From assembly GCA_003427395.1 (NCBI GenBank), contig BFEA01000468.1:137138-158782 (forward strand): a stretch of DNA of 21,645 bases, in the 5' to 3' direction. Each line of letters begins with the position of its first letter. Within the stretch, counting starts at the first letter, position 1. Position numbers and translations under genes: made by a program. Shown here in pieces: positions 17,572 to 21,645 of the stretch. A model generated the notes under the pieces. It saw nothing but the letters and a program-made list of their open reading frames with translations, had not been told where the DNA came from and did not search any database. The DNA comes from Chara braunii (lineage: Eukaryota > Streptophyta > Charophyceae > Charales > Characeae).

Positions 17572-17830
17572 CCGACGAACCGACTTCCTCCACCACATAG
17601 TTCGGAAGATAAAAGAATAGTAGACAGTTTTACGAGCCAGAGACTATCAGAAAAAACATCCTCCTTCTTCCTTCCAACCCCCTACTCTTCTTCATCCCCC
17701 AACGAGCCGACCTCCTCCACCACGTAGTTCGGAGGAGAGAAAAGCAGACGCGCCCACACACTTTCCCTCAACTCTTCCTCCTCTCACGACGAGCCGACCT
17801 CCTCCACCCATAGTTCACAAGAAGAGGAGA
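17572..17830. repeat. Three diverged copies of a CGACGAGCCGACCTCCTCC unit
   Basis: The unit CGA.GA.CCGAC.TCCTCCACC followed by a TAGTTC or close variant occurs near 17572, 17702 and 17788, at uneven spacing (about 130 and 87 bp). The flanks are rich in CTTCC and GAAGA. No ORF is supported. Confidence 0.65.
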
Positions 17831-17905
17831 AAGCACAAGTCATGTGATCACCCTCACCCAAAAAAGCCCAGCACCGACCCCTCCACTAACCGCCAACATC
17901 TCTCT

Positions 17906-18007
17906 GGCAAGACTAATAACAACTGAGCCACCATCCCAGTTGCGGCTATGCCCTAATCCAATCCCACTAGCTAGCCCTCCTCACCAGCAGGACGCCATAT
18001 CTCCAAC
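17906..18007. repeat. Dispersed direct repeat, copy 2
   Basis: Partner of 16906-17010; shared blocks include GGCAAGACT, GAGCCACCATC, CTAGCTAGCCC and AGGACGC. Confidence 0.65.
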
Positions 18008-19190
18008 CAAAAAACGGTCCCCCCCCACCGGCGCCACTCATCCTCAAAACACCTGGCCCGCAGCTAACGACAAGGGTGACCACCCACCCAACTGAAATTC
18101 CTCAAGAACCATAGCAAGGTAACGGTGACATACGATCGTGATCGTAGGTTTAAGGATTACTGATTATAGCATCCGAGTCGAGAATCAGAAGAAACCCTTA
18201 GAGGAAAATCAAGTAATTTCAAATAAAGACAACTAAGAATTAAAAAAAAAAAAATGGAATCCAGATCAAGATCATCCACTTTAGAAGTTGAATTTTCGAA
18301 AGAATGGTTTGATACCAGAGCAAAAATCTGATTTACGAATCTCCACTTGAAAATTTTTCCGGGAGTTATTTCAGAAGCGATAAAAAACGATCAAAATTCA
18401 TGCGAAATTCAGCAATTCAGAGTTAGGTTGTTATCTTTTGGATACACAACAAGAATTTCGTCATGTGAATTTAGAAATCGGAGTAGAGCAGACAAAATTG
18501 AGAAATCATAGAAAAAGCAAAATTAAGATTTGTCTTTCCAATCAATCATCAAAATCAGACAGCTCTAAAGATCAATTAGAGCAATTGAGTAGATTATTAG
18601 TACTTTTTGAGTATGCACTGACCGATCCACTCATGGGCAAGACTCTGACCCTAAAACTATCCATAAAACCTCCATCCCCACTTCCTCAACAACCCCAACT
18701 TACCTTTTCCCCCTCAAACCCTACCCCTCCGTCTTCAGGGGAGGAGAGACGCTCTCTCTCCCATTGCTAGCCACTAGGCTCTACGACAATACTAGCACTG
18801 AAAACTACAATGGCCATCTTCAATCCCCCTAGGAGAATCGAAAAAAGTGCAGCACCTCCTCGCCAAACCCGTTGCTGCAGGAGATTCAAGCCTTGCTAAT
18901 CTTGTACTTACCATACTGCTGAGGAAAAGGGGAAAGTAGTCCTCCTGCCCATATGGAGTCGCCCGACAAACCTCTTCCATGCCCACCAAACCAATCAATC
19001 ATCTTCTATCTTGCCTGCACAGGAGATGGCCCCGCACTCCAATATCGTCACCACCATCCCTTACTCCCTCGCCATGCACTCCAACCCGCCACCACTCACC
19101 GGTAGCTCACGCCCCTACCCAGCGCGCCGTCACCATGTGAAATTGCGACAAGTGCCAGGTCGGGCGGGTAGCGCGCCCGCCCGACACCGA
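18008..19190. other. Gene-free spacer, AT-rich then CT-rich
   Basis: 18.1-18.6 kb is AT-rich and 18.65-19.15 kb is C-rich. A 110-codon plus-strand ORF at 18438-18770 contains KDQLEQLSRLLVLFEYA, which faintly recalls retrotransposon polyprotein linkers. It lacks any catalytic motif, so I do not call a gene. A GC-rich hairpin, GTCGGGCGGG / CCCGCCCGAC, sits at 19159-19185 with a 7-base loop. Confidence 0.5.
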
Positions 19191-19197
19191 GAATCTC

Positions 19198-19239
19198 CTA
19201 CCTTCTTCCCTCAAACACAACGCACCCTCATTTTGTTTG
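19198..19239 (+). repeat. Solo diverged arm of the 16296-type hairpin element
   Basis: CTACCTTCTTCCCTC then AAACACAACGCACCCTCATT matches the left arm at 16297 (CTACCTTCTTCCCTC, GAATACAACGTACGGTCATT) with a few substitutions. No partner arm was found nearby. Confidence 0.6.
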
Positions 19240-19266
19240 ACTGTATGGGGACGGAAATATACCTTG

Positions 19267-19320
19267 CATATCTTGCATATGTTCATTTTCAGGCATATCT
19301 GGCATATATTCATTTTCAGG
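19267..19320 (+). repeat. Tandem duplication, 2 x 27 bp
   Basis: CATATCTTGCATATGTTCAT plus TTTCAGG is followed directly by a second unit differing at two positions (TTG/TGG and GTT/ATT). Confidence 0.9.
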
Positions 19321-19592
19321 CTGGTATTGTCGACAAACACAATCATTCACGGCTTGTGAGCGCCTTGCTCCGCTACTACTCACCAAATGTCCAAGTAATA
19401 GTACATCTAGCTTTGACTAAGCTGCATACTGACTGGTAAACCGAAGCTGGGCAGTGAGCCTACGGTAGTGTCCTGTTCACACCGGGTTGTTTGTTGAGGA
19501 TTTCCCAAAAAAAAAAGAAAAAAAGAAGAAAAAGAAAAAGAAAAAAAGAAATATGCACCGCCATATTTTTTGTCTTTTGTGCATGTGGAGAG

Positions 19593-19651
19593 AAGTGGAG
19601 CGAGGCAAAAAAGAAAAAAAAAAGAAAAAAAAAAGAAAAGTGGAGCGAGGC
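19593..19651 (+). mobile_element. A-rich insert flanked by 14-bp direct repeats (tail-only retro-insertion candidate)
   Basis: AAGTGGAGCGAGGC occurs at 19593-19606 and 19638-19651. Between them lies a 31-base stretch of A runs interrupted by single Gs. Direct repeats of this size around a pure poly(A)-like tail are what an extremely 5'-truncated LINE or SINE insertion leaves. Slippage is an alternative, since another A/G-rich tract lies just upstream (19507-19551). Confidence 0.6.
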
Positions 19652-19678
19652 CCCGAGTCGCTGGATGCGGGGCCTCGC
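19645..19678. repeat. 11-bp GC-rich hairpin
   Basis: GCGAGGCCCCG (19645-19655) pairs perfectly with CGGGGCCTCGC (19668-19678) around a 12-base loop. It could act as a transcript structure; no T tract follows, so it is not a bacterial-type terminator. Confidence 0.7.
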
Positions 19679-19739
19679 CACACCACTCTCAAATGTGAAG
19701 AAGACAAAAATGTGCCGGGTGCATGTGGCCATGTTCTAG

Positions 19740-20041
19740 GGGAAAGTTCATTCTCATTTTGCACATTTTCGAAAGTGGTCGGGCGATGCCCGGCGGCGGC
19801 GCAGTAAGGTGGTCAGCGGGGGTGCAGGGTACCAACAGCCGCCGGGACCAGAACTGTAATTTTGACATTGGATGCCGTACGCACGCAGGGGGAAATGGCG
19901 CCAGCCATGTTCCTTCCCTGTTCATTGGCCAACGACTTGACCGACGGTGAGCTTTTGTGGGTTGTCTGTTCCTGTCAATGAGAAATGAGAACTGAAAATC
20001 AAGTCAATTACACACGCGCGGGGTTATCGACATGCCCGTGC
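19740..20041 (+). promoter_or_regulatory. Presumed promoter/5' region of the transporter-like gene
   Basis: GC-mixed DNA upstream of the exon. An ATTGG (inverted CCAAT box) lies at about 19924 in TTCATTGGCCAACG. No clear TATA box is visible. The assignment rests on position only. Confidence 0.3.
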
Positions 20042-20509
<468 letters not shown>

Positions 20510-20828
20510 GTGAGTCATGTTTTTTTCCACGTCCCTTTTGCCTCCTACTTCATTCCCGATCCTTGTGCTCCTCTCTCCCTCGTCGTCATTCCCTTCCTAA
20601 CCTCCTACTCTCCTCTTCTGCTCCCTGTAGTTTTCTTCTCCTCCTCTTCGTCTCTGCCTCTTCCATCATTTTCTCCTCTCCCATCTCCCCGTCTGCAAAC
20701 CGTATTCCATTCACGTCTTTTCCTTTCCAGCTAGTGCTCCTCCTCTTCACGTTGACCTAGATCGCTTCGCATCCTGTTGATGACTCACATTTCCAAATCG
20801 CCTCCCCTCCTTAATTAGTTGATTTCTT

Positions 20829-20900
20829 GCTCTTCTTCTTCTTCTTCTTCTTCTTCTTCTTTTTCTTCTTCTTCTTCGTCTGCTGCTGCTGTTGCTGCAG
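20829..20900 (+). repeat. (TTC)n followed by (TGC)n-like triplets
   Basis: About sixteen TTC/TCT triplets with one TTT interruption run from 20829 to about 20877. TGC-type triplets follow to about 20905, ending in a CTGCAGCTGCA palindrome. Confidence 0.9.
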
Positions 20901-21167
20901 CTGCATGTTTTATTTACTTGTGGTTTGTGTACTTAGCTGGTATGACCAGGGTTCGAGGAACGGTCCGATATGCTTCGGCAAGAGTCGTGTTCCCTTTTCC
21001 TCCTTTCAAAAAGTTTCACTGTTGTTCTCAATAATGACGTTTCGTTTTGTCGAAATGGTCCTCTTGTACAGTCTATCTCGCTGTGACAGAAAGGAAGTAG
21101 AGATAACTGGGAACTAGAAGCGTCCAACTCGCTAAAAGTCTATTTGTGGACGGTGTGGACGGCAGGG

Positions 21168-21170
<3 letters not shown>

Positions 21171-21242
<72 letters not shown>
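21171..21242 (+). repeat. (TG)36 microsatellite
   Basis: An uninterrupted TG run of 72 bases within the presumed intron. A short (CT) run follows near 21278-21293. Confidence 0.97.
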
Positions 21243-21245
<3 letters not shown>

Positions 21246-21404
21246 CTGGCATAGGAAATGCGGGCAGGTTGTCCATTCTCTCTCTCTCTCTCTTGATATC
21301 TGTGTGACCAGGACATATTGGAAACGAAAGTGCAGAAAACGACGGGGTTGGAAGGAAGTGTAAAATGGCGGCAACCAGATGGACGATGGGGCAAGCACAA
21401 TGGA

Positions 21405-21406
<2 letters not shown>

Positions 21407-21485
<79 letters not shown>
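21407..21485 (+). repeat. (AG)39 microsatellite
   Basis: An uninterrupted AG run of 79 bases in the presumed intron. Arg-Glu or Leu-Ser ORFs over it are artefacts. Confidence 0.97.
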
Positions 21486-21487
<2 letters not shown>

Positions 21488-21645
21488 TTCAGGGGCGAAC
21501 AAGAAAGGGAAAGGAAGAGAGGGTTCCTTACAAACGAATGGACCTGGTTACCGTTTTTCTTGCCAATTCGAACGTAGTACGGGGATGGCTCACTATGATA
21601 TAGTTCCCATGTTTTTTTTTGCCCCCCCCCCTCTCCTTTAGTTTC

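Larger units (their letters stand above)
20510..21645 (+). other. Intron 1 of the transporter-like gene (start; acceptor beyond window)
   Basis: It begins with the consensus donor GTGAGT at 20510. The first 250 bases are pyrimidine-rich. No segment after an AG gives the expected second helix of the family, so the intron seems to continue past the edge (over 1.1 kb). It contains several microsatellites listed separately. Confidence 0.65.

Noticed and set aside
18438-18770. 110-codon ORF with KDQLEQLSRLL, perhaps a copia polyprotein remnant
   Set aside because: No integrase, protease or RT motif and no flanking terminal repeats; the resemblance is too short to support a call.
19011-19439. 142-codon plus-strand ORF with an internal LAYLAYVHFQ repeat
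   Set aside because: The repeat is a 27-bp DNA tandem duplication, and the ORF also crosses a solo hairpin-element arm; no domain is seen.
20937-20975. GGTTCGAGG resembling a tRNA T-loop (GGTTCGANNCC)
   Set aside because: No matching acceptor, D-arm or anticodon arm can be folded around it.

Overview
The window looks like nuclear DNA of a plant or streptophyte relative. The evidence is three L1-type LINE copies (their ORF1/ORF2 proteins carry a CCHC knuckle, an APE-like endonuclease, a reverse transcriptase and a zf-RVT finger), dense foldback elements and long microsatellites, and at the right edge the first exon of a membrane protein resembling plant nucleotide-sugar transporters, with a canonical GT splice donor. 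I cannot name the species. No prokaryotic operon, rRNA, tRNA or CRISPR array is visible.

Layout. 1-4717 (minus): LINE-A, a nearly intact ORF2 that runs off the left edge. It is broken only by one Trp-to-TGA nonsense codon and two apparent single-base homopolymer frameshifts. 4.74-5.86 kb: spacer with an 86-bp spacer-less palindrome, (CT)64 and a ~200-bp foldback element. 5.86-15.99 kb: a nested pair of minus-strand LINEs. An old 5'-truncated LINE-C was split by an apparently full-length LINE-B (6460-15261). The 12-bp target-site duplication (6448-6459 and 15262-15273) is still readable, and the LINE-C reading frame resumes across the junction. LINE-B has a 5' leader with a G tract, two tandem ~456-bp monomers, ORF1, ORF2, a 3'UTR and a poly(A) tail. 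A much younger 192-bp near-perfect foldback element sits inside its ORF2.

16.0-20.0 kb: no convincing gene. It holds further foldback elements that share end sequences, several short direct or tandem repeats, and what looks like a tail-only retrotransposition event (an A-rich stretch between 14-bp direct repeats).

20.0-21.6 kb (plus): a composite (CA)(CT)(CA)(GA) microsatellite leads into exon 1 (20251-20509) of the transporter-like gene. The rest of the window appears to be its first intron, rich in (TTC), (TG) and (AG) repeats.

How the parts work together: each LINE encoded an RNA-binding ORF1 and an endonuclease/RT ORF2 for target-primed reverse transcription. All copies seen here are inactive. 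The non-autonomous foldback elements carry no coding capacity. The transporter-like gene is the only likely functional host gene. Its relation to the repeats is one of neighbourhood only.
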